Source of the DNA: Pithys albifrons albifrons
Taxonomy: Eukaryota > Chordata > Aves > Passeriformes > Thamnophilidae
Direction: 5' to 3'
Assembly: GCF_047495875.1 (NCBI RefSeq)
Contig: NC_092462.1
Location: 34,542,523 to 34,606,522 of the forward strand
DNA: 64,000 nt
The notes under the pieces were generated by a model. The model was not told the DNA's origin, did no database searches, and saw only the letters and a program-made list of their open reading frames with translations. Of the stretch, positions 13,938 to 25,371 are shown piece by piece. Numbering within the stretch: the first letter of the stretch is position 1; every line of letters begins with the position of its first letter. A program made the position numbers and the translations under genes.

Positions 13938-15432
13938 GAGAAGGTGTCAATGGCCACACACAGAAAATTAAAAGTGCCTACTTTTGATACCAAGTTATGC
14001 ACATTTTTCATTCCTTTTCTCCTTGGTTGCTATAAGGTTTGTTTAACTTTTTAAAAGATGCTGTATTATCTAACATAACCAGGAAAAGGCTTTTGTTAAA
14101 AATACTGCTATCTCTATATTCTCTTGAGGAAAGTAGCTGTTTTGAGAGTACTTGTTAGATGAAAGGTTGAAACAACTTGGGTTGAAAATAGAAACATATA
14201 TATAGAAAAAATACCCCAATGATATCTAAGAGGCAGGGGGGTTTAAACAATTACCTCCTTCCTGTCACATTAGTTTAAACTTATCTGCAATTACTAAAAC
14301 CTAAGTCCATATAATTAAGTTTTTAGCTATCTTTTTAACTATTTACATCTGTTTTGATTTCGAGCCTACCTGGCCAGATCTACCAAGCATTTGAGAATAT
14401 TGTCTTTTCCTATCACAAGCTTTGTTTGTCAAATCAACTCAAATTCTCTCTTCAGAAGTGGTTTATCATCAGGGACTTACTGGAACATTTTTCTGAATGG
14501 GAAATGTGAAGAAATTCCATTTGCTCTCATTTCTCTGAACTGTTGCTACCTGTGCAAGGCTGACAAAACCAAAATATCTTTTGCCATTAAAATACTACAA
14601 TGTATGCATATGCTAGTCATAAATAATAGTTTCTACATGTTTTTCAAGGGCTCTCACACTGAAATTTATTTTAAATCAAAACTTGCCCAGTTCTAGATTG
14701 ACTCAAACTTCAAAGATGCAAAAAAACCCAGAATGAGAGCATTTTAAAATAAAAATTAGAATAGAAATGATCCACTCCAAAGAGAACAGAACCAACGTAT
14801 GTTTAACAAACTCTTCACCTTCCCTATGCTGACAGCCTGTGTGGCGTTATGTTGATTTATCCTAGAAAACAAATGAGTGCAGATAACATACATTTGACAT
14901 CCAGGATGCAAAGTCATGCTGTATTTTAGATTCCATTAACTAATTTGAATGTATGAGAGATTAATTTGCCCATGAGTGTAACAGTTACAACAGATGCAGC
15001 TGAATTGACTGTGTTACTTCATAATTGCTGTTTCCACATTCATATAAGCATCATTCTCAGCCAGAAGTTATGGGCTCAGTGTAAAAAGTATTGTGTGAAC
15101 AGGTCTGTGTTACTCTGGAGCAAAACATTGTAAGATGTCTTTCTAGCTTAAAAACAGGCAGATGAACCAATAACAAAGAGCTGAAGATAAAAATTCTAAA
15201 ACAAAATACTCTTATATTGTATGTGTGATGAAAGAGAGTATTTAGTCAAATCCTCTGATGCTGCAAATTAACGAACTTAAATATAAGAATAAAAGCACTG
15301 GGACTGATTAACAACAGCAAAAAGAAAGCCATTTTTGACAGACAGATGCCTCTTTAATTGTGCTGGTGGTACTTCACACAGCCATTCTGGACATCTGACA
15401 CTTGAGAATAACTAAATTCAGAAGCACCGTAC

Positions 15433-15613
15433 CTTCCGAAGAGGTTTGAGCTTGGTCTCCATTATGAAGTCGTACTTGCAGAGTTCACAGCAGCGTGTGT
15501 CTGAGCTCTTGATCCACTGGTGCAGGCAGGCCTGATGAACAAAGCGCAGGGTCCCTGTGCAGCGACATGGCGTGATGAGGGGGCTTTCATCATCTCCCTC
15601 ACAGTGACAGATC
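15433..15613 (-). CDS. MARCHF1: MARCHF1 exon encoding the RING-CH zinc domain
   Basis: This 181-nt internal exon encodes almost the entire RING-CH (C4HC3) domain of a MARCH-family E3 ubiquitin ligase. The domain recruits an E2 enzyme and drives ubiquitination of membrane targets, in this family MHC class II and CD86. The first base completes an AGG (Arg) codon begun in the previous exon, and 60 full codons follow. Visible ligands are the Cys of ICHC, the PCRC pair, His and Cys of FVHQAC, and the CELC pair. The domain is followed by [10 protein letters not shown], which leads to the next exon. The acceptor is ctgtcag and the donor is AAG/gtacgg. [18 protein letters not shown] points to MARCHF1 rather than its paralogue MARCHF8 (from memory of the family). 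The first zinc Cys is missing here and must come from the upstream exon or the cassette. The transmembrane exons are not in the window. Confidence 0.95.
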
Positions 15614-18600
15614 CTGACAGGAAGGACAGCGAGAGTGAGGGAGGGAACTTGCCAAGTGGCAATCCAAAGGTACTGGGTTATTTACACTACCTTCTCATCT
15701 TCAGACTTGACATTCAAAAGATGCCATGTATATGACCCTTCAGATTGAGGCCCAGAAACATATTCCTTGTTCCTTTTTTGCCATTTAGTAATTTCTCTTC
15801 ACTTAGTTATTTCTCTTTGAATTTGGTATGTGATCTGAACGTGAATCAATAGAAACAACACCATTTTTCCCTCTTATGCATGGCAAAACCTTTATGACAA
15901 ATACCAGAGCTCTTTCTAAGAGAATAGTTCTTGATCTGTAAGTAATGCCAATAAAATCCTCAAAGGTAGAAAAATCTTATCCAAGCTAAAAGTACCCATC
16001 ATGAGAAGTACAAAAAGTTCCTCGGATACCTCTTTGGAGTTACACAGTTAAAAGAATCAGAGAGCAGTTTTGATTACTCTGGGGTCCTGCATATGTCACA
16101 GTGTATATACACATGCACACACTTTTTAGGAAGCAAGTGTTAAAAAGTCAGGGTCATTTTTTTCATTCTTCACTTTCCCTTTGAAGCAGACAGCTGTATT
16201 ATATGGGAAAACAAAAATTACAGCTGTAAGCAAGACCCTAAGATAGACGTTGGTCCCAGAACTGTTTTACCTTATGATGGGATACAGAGCTTTTCGTGTT
16301 GTGGTGTTCGTGTTGCATAAAGTGATCAGTGTTCTAACATCATAATCTGATCAGTTTCTTCTGTGACACATGTCCAAATGTCCTGCTGATCTTACTCTCT
16401 TTCCAGTCTCCTGATCACATCAGGAAAACACTTGCCCATCAAAACTAATGACAACTTTATTGGTAAGCACCTCTGTGAAGGCAGAGAAAGCTCTATGGTG
16501 AGCAGAAGGCTTAACTGAATACCTGAAGTTGAGAAGGTTTACCTCAACAAAGAGTAACTCCCTCCCCTCCCCAACCCAGAAAAAGACAACAAAGCAACCA
16601 AGCCCCAAGCCCTAATGAGTGTCTGAAGTGTCAAACTGGCAGGCAAGAGACAAAAAAAAAATCCAAAACCAAATGAAACCAAGAAAAAAAGGTTGAAACC
16701 TCAGTTCTTTCAAATAGAGAAACAGCAGCAACAGCACAGATCCTGGTATCACACAAATGAAACTTACACCTTAGAAAGGCAACCTCAGACAACACACATG
16801 CAAAAGTGTCTGAACACATCTGAGGAATAAATCACCCTTGTACACAGAAAAACTGTGACTGCACCACTCCTGGGGTAAGAAAAGGGGTAGAAGAGCCCTG
16901 TGATGAGACTGTCTTCCCACTGGTCAGGTTAGGGAAGACGGGTGATCTTCTTCCTAGCACAGGACCTCCTGGTGTATGCCAGGAGACAGCCTGGCAAAGA
17001 CCTTCTCGAAAAGACTGGATACTGCACACCAATGAGGCTGCCTACAAGTAGGGGAGGAGGAAATTCCAATGTCTACATGAAATATCTATGGATCAAAACC
17101 AGGATTTCACTATTCTTCCATGGTGTAGACCAGAGCCATAAGAAAACAAATATATGATAACAGGAAAGCAGAACAAAGCTACTTTGCCAGATATATAGAA
17201 ATAAAGAGAACAAAAAAACCCCAACAAATAACTGAAGCTCTAGAAACCTGAACCACAAAAGTCAGGTTTAAGTGTCTGCAGTGGTGCTTGTAGAGGACTT
17301 CATACCTGTGGCAGTGGAGGAAAGAAGAAAAAATACCCACAATTTCCATCTGGCACATGCTCATTTTTTTGAAGGAAATTTTACAAGTACTCAATTTACA
17401 GTCTTTACTAATCCAGCCAAGCTAGGTGCATCAGTAGCTTAGTTCTTAAATGCAAACTGTCTATATGGTGATTTCTTATTAAGCCTCTTGCTTAAGCAGA
17501 ACTAAATTTTCAGAACACCTTCTTAATAGATATTTTTCTAACAAATGTGTTCCCATCAGAGAGTTACCTGAAAAATATGATTTTCTTTTTAAATTAAAGC
17601 TATTCCCCAAAGGAAAACCAGTATTCTTTGTTCATTTAAATTCAAGCTATACATAATTTATTTTACAGCCTTAGCATTTAAACTATTTAGAAGTTAGACA
17701 ACTAAGCTAAGCTACGTACCCAAAAGCCTTTATTTCTGCTACTGCCAAGATTGTTTAAAATTATTATCAGAGCTAAAATACAAGCCAAAACTCCACTGGG
17801 ACCTTCAAATAAAGTGACATTGCAAATTTTAAATCTTAAACTGAAGATTACTTCAGTTGAAATACTTCTACAGAAAAACACTATATGCATTATACATTCT
17901 ATTTATGCTTTCCTTGGACAGAAGTTAAAAGCCAAATGTAGACATAGCAAGATGACAATAAGAACTTACATTATACAGAAGCTCAAACTAAATAAAATCT
18001 AATGGGCTCTTCTAGCTTTATAACCATGAAATATGTAACAAGAATTCAACCAAACTTCAATAGAAATTAAAGTCCAGAGAAAACTACCAAAGCCATGGAT
18101 TTCATTAGCTTGAATGCTCTTTGGACTCTTTGGTGCAATTTAGCTTTTTATTAGTTGTTTTACCAGAAGAAATTAACTTAAAATTGTGCTACCTTAACTC
18201 AGAGTGACAGTCTAAAGATATTTGGAGTTCCGACTGCTATGGTAACAGACTCTTGGCTAAATACTGGAAGATCTTGCTTTGGACCAGATAACTTGCACTA
18301 TCTTCCTCAGCCATTAGTACAAAATCACAATTTTGTGCGTCTTTGTCTTTTGCTGTATTCATCTACAATGTACACCATAATTATCATAAATTATAGAAAA
18401 TACAAAAAGTGCATATGGGGGCATGGGGCATGGGCATACTGATAATGATGTACAACAATGCTTAGAGGCTATAAATTATGCAATTATGTAAAAAACTTAT
18501 TGTTCTTTAATATTTCTGTGTACTGTAAAGCTACATCCATATTAACAAGCATTGCAGTGAAAGTATAGGAAATCTGTTGAAAAAAATCTGCTAGTGTTTA

Positions 18601-20944
18601 AAACCTGGGCTATTTACACCTGACACATCTTTGATTTGATACTGATTTTAGGTTGGACCAGGACTACACCTTGCAGTTTGCTTGCACTCAAAGGGAATAT
18701 GGTTGGAGAGCCCTGAGACCACTTCTCAGCATGGTCTAGACCATGGTAAAAGCAATGGTGATCAGATGTGCTTCAAAAACAGGCTCTTTGTCTGAACTAA
18801 AGCACTAATGAAGGCCCCTTTATTTACAAAATTAAGAGGAGCTACAGCCTTGTGACTGTGGCATTTTTACACCATTTGTGATCCAGTTTCTAGGCAGTGT
18901 GAACTAAATTAATGCAGATGCCCAATACCCATACTGTCATTTTCCTGAAGATGGAAGTACACCAACAGAAGAGAAACCCTTTTGAACTTAACAGGTCTCC
19001 CTAACAAAAGAAGGAAATATTTTCTCCATATAAATATGCTCAAGGAAGATAATGTCTATTCCAGAAATATTATTTTTAGTGACAAATTATCAAGAAGGCC
19101 CTTCACTGGAAAGCACAAATGGACTCAAAATGATTATGCAAAGAAAAATTCTTACCCTGTTCAGTGGGTACATCTCATCACTGTATCTCACTATTGCTAA
19201 AGAGAGCTGAGTCAGAAACAGCAGAGCAGGAAAATGTTGGAGCAAGGGAATCCCCGGATTTGATTTTTGGTTGTGAGGATTATTAGCTTCTAGCATGAAA
19301 TACTATGAAATCCTAGGTTATCTTAATTGGACCAAAAGGAACCAATTCCACAGCATTGCAAAGGGATGCACACAATTGCTGTCACTCTGTCTGATTTTTT
19401 TCTTAGGAATACTATTTTCCAGTCCAAAAATGTAATTTTCTCTTTTGCCAATTTATAAACTGCTTCCAGGGCTTTTAAATAGTTAGAACCTAAAATTAAA
19501 GCAAACATTTTCATCAAAAACTCACACCAAGTAATTGTCATTTATAAATAGAATCCACAAAAATATCAAACTCTGCTCATGCATAATTTACCACTTGGAA
19601 AAAAAAGTTAAATTCACTGAATTTAATGCAATAGGCTAAAGTGTGCCATGTTTCTCTTGCTCTCATTTTTAAACGCTTTTTTTTTAATCTCATTTCCATT
19701 CTTTCCACTTTTAAATCACAAAGTAATCTAAATGATAAATTGCTCTTACTCTCCATTTAAACACATTGTGGAGGAAGCACATTAATTCTCCATACCAAAT
19801 GTAATCAATTTGTATACTTCTTCCTTGTCACTCATGCCCTTCCATTATGCTATACAGTCAACTGCCTCTACCTGACTAGAGGAAAATACATTTTCGAAAT
19901 GTTGCACCACACTGGGGGAATTTCATAATGGCCCAGGGAAAGCTTTCTCTTCATTTCTGCAAAAGTGACCAGAATTTGTATGAGACCCAAGAGCAAACAA
20001 CATTAGCAAAAGCACACAGAATATTTTATCAGCATTTCCTGTCCTTCTATTAATCTTCCATTATACATAATAAATAGGATATCTAACCATCTGAAGAGTT
20101 ACAAGTAATTGCTACCTCAGATGCACTGTCAGAACCACTCAAAATACATGTCTGACAAAATTAACTGCACTGAACATGTACAAAAAACTAGGAACTGCAC
20201 CTTAAAACAGGATTTAGATTTCCTCCCACCAACCTAGTGAAAAAGTCAAAGCTTTAAGGAACTAAACTGCATAGAGAAAATATGCAAGCTTTAACTATTT
20301 AGTGACAGGACCCTTAAAACCAAGGGTCTCCTCACACCCAGCAGGAAGTGCCGCCTTTTCAGCCATTTGCATGAAAAATAATAATAGTTTTGGCTAGAAA
20401 GAAGTAGAAACCAGGACTCAGTTGTCCCCCAGATAAGTGAATCTAATCACAACAAAGTCATGCTTGCCTTGCTCTGGCTCTCCTTACATCCTTGTGAATC
20501 ATGAAGAGCTTTCAAAAGAGACTGTATAACCAGATGGCTGAAGAGGTGACAGATGGGACTTTGAACCATCAGGCAGAGAACAGAGTTAACCAGAATTTCA
20601 TACTGCTTCAAAGATTGATAAGCCACCAGACCATACAAAGTAGGAGATCCCTCAAAAAGCAGGAGATTCATATCAAAAAGTCACCTTGCAAAAATAAGGC
20701 TCTGAAAGGGAAAGTAAGCGGCAGTCACAGTTCTTTTGAAGGAAGGGAAGTGGAGTCAACATGCAGGACAAGAGTCAGAGACTTAGCTCCTCATGAACGT
20801 GCCATCCTGAGACCACAAGGTATGCACTAATATCCCAGGGAGAAACAGGTCAAAAACCCTCTTCAGACAAGCACTGCAGTCTGCAAGTAAAGCATCTTCT
20901 GGTTTACAGTGATTTTAGAGGGGTCTAGATGTTATTTCAAGCCT

Positions 20945-20956
20945 ACATATTCTGCA
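20945..20956 (+). repeat. Target-site duplication, left copy (SINE copy 1)
   Basis: ACATATTCTGCA, repeated without mismatch at 21270-21281, brackets the SINE. A perfect 12-bp duplication indicates insertion by target-primed reverse transcription and little decay since. Confidence 0.88.
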
Positions 20957-21269
20957 GGCAGTTAAATGCCTCCCTGACATCCGATCCCGTCAGATCTTGG
21001 AAGTTAAGCAGGGTCAGCCCTGGACTAGTACTTGGATGGGAGACCTCCTGGGAAATGCCGGGTGCTGTAGGTTCTAGTCCTGAGGACTTCACTGACACTG
21101 TCCAAGCTCACTTGGCCGTGGCAGATGAACCTCAGGACTTAAACGGTGGGGCCAGTTCTGTGCACGCTGAGCCTCACCTAAAAAATCCACTGCGCAGGCT
21201 GGAAGGGCACACCCACGTGGGGACAGCCCTTCCCAAATCTTCGTTCGCGAAGCCAAGCCACACACACAC
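20957..21269 (+). mobile_element. 5S rRNA-derived SINE, copy 1 (no tRNA head)
   Basis: A 313-bp insertion bracketed by a perfect 12-bp duplication. From about 20973 to 21074 it follows vertebrate 5S rRNA from about base 30 to its 3' end. This includes A-box aagttaagcagggtc (21001-21015), box C ending in acttggatgggagacc (21023-21045), and gccgggtgctgtagg. A body then follows (about 21075-21238), a 5-bp stem with a TTCG loop (21239-21252) and a CA-repeat tail. The body matches the second copy at 54039-54413 almost base for base in places. A short simple-repeat tail without poly(A) suggests mobilisation by an RTE-type LINE (inference). Compared with copy 2 it lacks the tRNA-like head. Confidence 0.9.
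21001..21045 (+). promoter_or_regulatory. 5S-type (type 1) RNA polymerase III internal promoter in the SINE
   Basis: A-box-like aagttaagcagggtc and box C-like ggactagtacttggatggg plus agacc keep the spacing of the 5S rRNA gene internal control region, where TFIIIA binds. Similarity is strong but activity cannot be judged from sequence alone. Confidence 0.65.
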
Positions 21270-21281
21270 ACATATTCTGCA
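21270..21281 (+). repeat. Target-site duplication, right copy (SINE copy 1)
   Basis: ACATATTCTGCA, identical to 20945-20956, directly after the CA-repeat tail. Confidence 0.88.
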
Positions 21282-23677
21282 CTACAGTTTATTCACTGGA
21301 TCCAACATCATGGTTTCAGTATAAGTATCTAAAATAAGCATTTAATTTCAATGGTAAAATTTAAACCTCTGTATCCATCTTCTGTTTAACTTTCTCTTTT
21401 TTTCCTCAAAGACTTTTTCCTCCCAAGCAGTTTTCTGTCTGTTGATTCTGTGAGCACTCTTCTACATGAATATTTCAGAATGTAAGTATTTTTATGCAAG
21501 ATACTATTTTTTTTTGCACGTCCTACTAAATAATATTATGAAAAAACCCTGTTACAACATTTGATTTCCCAGAGAGAAACCATATAATCATATTTCCTCT
21601 TTTCATGTGCAATATACACCATTTCTTCCTATCTATGATTGTGTTAATACACAGAAATTCCCATATTAGCCTTTTCTGAAGTTTATAATGGCCTTTAAAT
21701 TAACACACTAGCTTTTAAAAATTCATTTTTAAAAATTATATTTGAAATAGATTCTAGAGATTAATAAATCAACTTCCTCATCTCCTTTACTGAGAGCTCA
21801 ACAAAATCAAAATTCAGCTTCAAAAAAGCATTTTTTTCAATGTAAGTAACTCTACCTTATTTAAGTGTGTGTGGTTTTGCTGAAATGACTGAATCAGTAC
21901 TACAAAATGATTTTACAACAAAAGCCAAACTAGTCAAACAGGAAATGTCTTTCAACTCTCCCTCATCAATAACAAAAATACTGTAAGATTAATTCAGAGT
22001 CAATACACAAAGCACTTATGGTTCACCAATGGTAATATCAACTAACCAATTTTCTTTCCTTAGTAATTCTGATGTGAAAAGCCATGAGACTAAATCCTCA
22101 CAATCCATTCACTTTATCATGTCCCACACATAGCTTCAGGGAGATTATCCACATGCAGAGCAAAGAAAGCTATTTCTGAGGCTGTGCCTCAAGCCACATG
22201 GCAAATTCGAGGATAAGGTATATATGAAGAAAATCTCAGACACAGAGCAACTTAGGAAAAGGGGGATCCAACTGTACGATTTAGAAAGCCTATCCTATGA
22301 ATCTTAAAATAAATAAACAAATAATATGCCAAACCAACTCAGCATGGGCAGAATTTATGTTGTCCTTAATCTGAGAAGCAGAAACCTTGCCTTCTAATGA
22401 AGTCCAGAAGAAAGCAGTTGCTCGAGGAAGAGATTGGAAAGATCATCATTGATACCGTGACATTGTTTCATCATTTTGGAAACAAAGAAACAGTGACAGT
22501 AGAGGGACAAATGTTTCACTTGAAGTGACTAAGAGGCTTGCATTAGACTAGCTGAAGAATATATTACACCATGGTACTGTATCTGACTAATGTGCTTATG
22601 CTGGAGTTGGGTGTGTCCTGCCACATTCCCACTTGTGCTCCCCAATGCAGTCTGAAGAAATTGCCAGCAATTCATGAGGAAATAAAGGAAAAGGATTGCC
22701 TCCCTAAAAACTTAAAGACAATACAACTGGCACCAAGAGATGTTTTAAGATCCTCTGCTATTTCCACACAATGCCATTTAGGTGAGGGCCATTCCTCTCA
22801 ACTAGTGTTGTCATATCAGCTAGAAGATATGAATAGCTAGGATGAAAGGCTTGAAGAAACAACTCAGGAAAACAAATTTTCCCCATCACAACTAGCTGTG
22901 CTAATCCAGTCTTTGAATAAACATCACAACCCTCCCCACGCTTTTTCTGTTTCTCATGCAGAAAAATGGTGTATATGTGCACAACTACATTGACATACAA
23001 TTATTCTTTTTTGTTTGTTTTAGATGCAAGATTGTGAATCAGAAGAAAAACTTATCACAGATCATGAATCAATTAAGTGCATGGACCTGTTCTGAAAAAT
23101 AAGAACTACAGCCTAGACTGAATTGTTAGTGAAAACATGCCTTCTTGTCTCTTTTGCTGTGTGCAGATAGAGACAACTTATCAGCTATGAAAAATTAACA
23201 CGCTTTTGATTTTGTAGTGTTTCTCCTAGACGTATTATGGTCACTATGATACTAATGTCACTACCTAATAATGACAACAACAAAAAATAGCATTATCCCT
23301 GACATGAAGAAAAATGCAATTATGACTCTTGAGAAATTTTGCACAATAGGTCTCATTAACAGCCATATTGAGTTTAACACTGATCAAACATCATCTCCAC
23401 TGATAGTGAGCCTAGGGGCACATACATGTCAAAAGCTTTCAATGTTCCTCAACTAAACATGTCTGGCTGAAAATTTTACATGCACATCCAAAAGGCCAAT
23501 CTTTGAAACAAGCTTCAAGTCTTACAAATAGTGCCTGAATGAATATCATAAACTTCAATGGGTTGAGAAGGCAGATAAAAGACAAGTCCACTTTCTATCT
23601 GAAAGCGAAGTCTAAGTTTGGTGACTTGGGCAACAGTTAGGATTAATCTATATGACATAATTACAAAACTTTAATTT

Positions 23678-23692
23678 ATATATCTATCTCCA

Positions 23693-23723
<31 letters not shown>

Positions 23724-23736
23724 AAATATATATATT
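23678..23736. repeat. TC/TATC microsatellite
   Basis: TATC units, then about 10 TC dinucleotides, then TATC and TA units. A compound simple repeat, probably length-variable. Confidence 0.9.
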
Positions 23737-24960
23737 AACACTGTAGAGTTAAGGCTATATAAAGACCCATGCTGAAATATTTTTTTTCAGGTTTTGGGTG
23801 CTTATATTCTTAATAATTATTAAATTACCTATTAAATTTGCACGGTGTGTACCACACTGGATCTTCAATACATGCAGGCTTGGTGGGTTCAGAAATTTAA
23901 GACAACTCTGAAGTTGTTGAAGTAATCTGTGCACACTTCTGCATCATACACTATATATACATTTCATGCAATATGGTTACCATTGTTGCTATTTCATTGC
24001 ATTTCTATAAAGTGAAGAGGTTCCAAGCCTGGAGTCTGGTCCTGATATTCAAGCTCATGTACAAACACAGCTGGACTTTACTCTGAAGAATCTTAAATTA
24101 TCATGACAGACAATAGCCAGACAATGGAAATGTGTATTTTTTTCTTGATAAGCATAACAAGGATCACATAGCACTAGCTGTATTAGTAATGGCTTATATC
24201 TTCTGCTGTGAAAAAACACAATACCAGCCTATTATCTTTTTAGAACTAGGATCTTTGTAGTGTGCTATGAGGTTAAAGTCTACTGTGAAACTTGCATGAT
24301 GCAGCATCATGAACTTCCTCATCCCGACTGTGTTTACATTTCCACGCAAACTTCTTCCCAGCAAAGAAAAGGAAGAAGTTTGGGGTTACCATATGAAGAA
24401 ACTAAGCCTGATTTACATTTTGTAGATGAGAGTCAGTGCTGGCTCACAAGTTTTGTGAGGGGAAAACAGAAAATAAATACTTGTTTCAGTTCTGTTAAAT
24501 TTACAGGATGGTGCATTTTCATTTACCACTAAATGAAGTCACTCAAGCCCTCCCAGCTGCATTTAGATGTTAGCTCAGAAGTGCCTAGCTTGCTCTCACT
24601 TCCAGAGTAAAATGCTCACTTTCTGGTTGCATGCTTCACACCAAGGGAATCAGATTGTTAGAAGCCTGAACTTCTGAACTAAAGAAAACTCTTGGCGTTG
24701 CTTTTGCTTTCCCAAAGCTTATTTTAATGCTTGCTTTGCCCAATCATCCTTTTGTATCATTCCAATACTTATGATGAGTACTGAACTAACAGCCCCCACA
24801 CCTTCACATTTTAGAGGTGTTTGGCAGTGCAAGGTCCCATAAAAATTATGCCACACTGGAAGGCACCATCCATCAGATTCCTGAGGTAATGGCAACTCCA
24901 GAGGGCACTGAATCATGATCACAAATTTCCTTCATATAAGTCAATAAAAAATCACATTTA

Positions 24961-25038
24961 GGGACCAAAGCTGGATTTGAACTGATCACCTAAGGAGGAA
25001 AGCTCCATATCCCATTGTATTAAGCTATGTATCACTCT
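24961..25038 (-). mobile_element. tRNA-like head of an old SINE (relic)
   Basis: Read on the minus strand, a 78-nt segment has an A-box-like tagcttaatacaatggg and a B-box-like agttcaaatcc at the spacing of a tRNA gene. The outer ends do not pair as an acceptor stem, so this is not a functional tRNA. The following 200 nt or so on the minus strand (toward 24720) may be the SINE body, but I do not recognise the family. It lies about 330 bp downstream of the MARCHF1 cassette exon. Confidence 0.45.
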
Positions 25039-25371
25039 GCTTTGCTTCATTCTCTGCCTCTGGCTGGAGATTTAAAATACAGCAAGACTCTGCCAGAGGA
25101 CACAGCAGGTCCACTCTTGAGAAGACAAATGGATCAAAGAAAAACCTCTGGCTCTCTCATAGGATTGCTGTTTTTAAGAAACAGAAGTATATCTTCAGAT
25201 TGAGATACACTAACTTTTCTGTAGAAAAGGTTTTTGTGTTGTTTTCTGTGGCCTGCCTAGCAGTTTATTACCGAGAAGCAGTGACAGAAAGCAGTCAAGA
25301 GAATGGCACTCAGACCATGGCAGTGAGAAATTCCTCTTAAGAATGTTAATTTTTTCTTCTTAGGGACTAAC

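Larger units (their letters stand above)
1..15432 (-). other. MARCHF1 intron downstream of the RING exon (partial)
   Basis: At least 15.4 kb of the intron that begins with gtacgg at 15432. I found no match to the next expected MARCHF1 exon (start WEKLQM, then the first membrane segment), so the intron continues beyond position 1. It contains a CR1 element (461-986), an old LINE relic (about 5805-5985), homopolymer and GTTTT-type low-complexity tracts, and the unexplained open frame at 3304-3813. The rest is AT-rich with nothing else recognised. Confidence 0.75.
15614..25371 (-). other. MARCHF1 intron between cassette exon and RING exon
   Basis: This intron is 9,758 bp when the cassette exon is used, and about 10.8 kb when it is skipped. 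It holds one composite SINE (20957-21269), a TC/TATC microsatellite (about 23678-23736) and a tRNA-like SINE relic (24961-25038). The rest is AT-rich sequence in which I see no exon. Open frames here (for example plus strand 20501-20830) show no recognisable family or splice context. Confidence 0.8.

Noticed and set aside
16820..17170. GC-richer block considered as a retroviral or exon fragment
   Set aside because: No recognisable protein, splice sites or LTR features could be supported.
20501..20830. 109-codon plus-strand open frame just upstream of the SINE
   Set aside because: Basic, Gln/Lys-rich composition, no recognised domain, no splice or promoter context. Consistent with chance in an intron.
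20973..21074. 5S rRNA gene
   Set aside because: Only the last three quarters of a 5S sequence are present, with substitutions and without the 5' end or a T-run terminator. It sits inside a SINE.
21089..21271. Minus-strand open frame of 60 codons related to a plus-strand frame at 54001-54204
   Set aside because: The two frames resemble each other only because both are antisense readings of the same SINE body. No coding function is implied.
25257..25371. Extension of the cassette reading frame beyond its donor
   Set aside because: The frame stays open to a stop at 25257, but the GT donor at 25371-25370 in phase with the RING exon makes this intron sequence. A retained-intron C-terminus is possible but unsupported.
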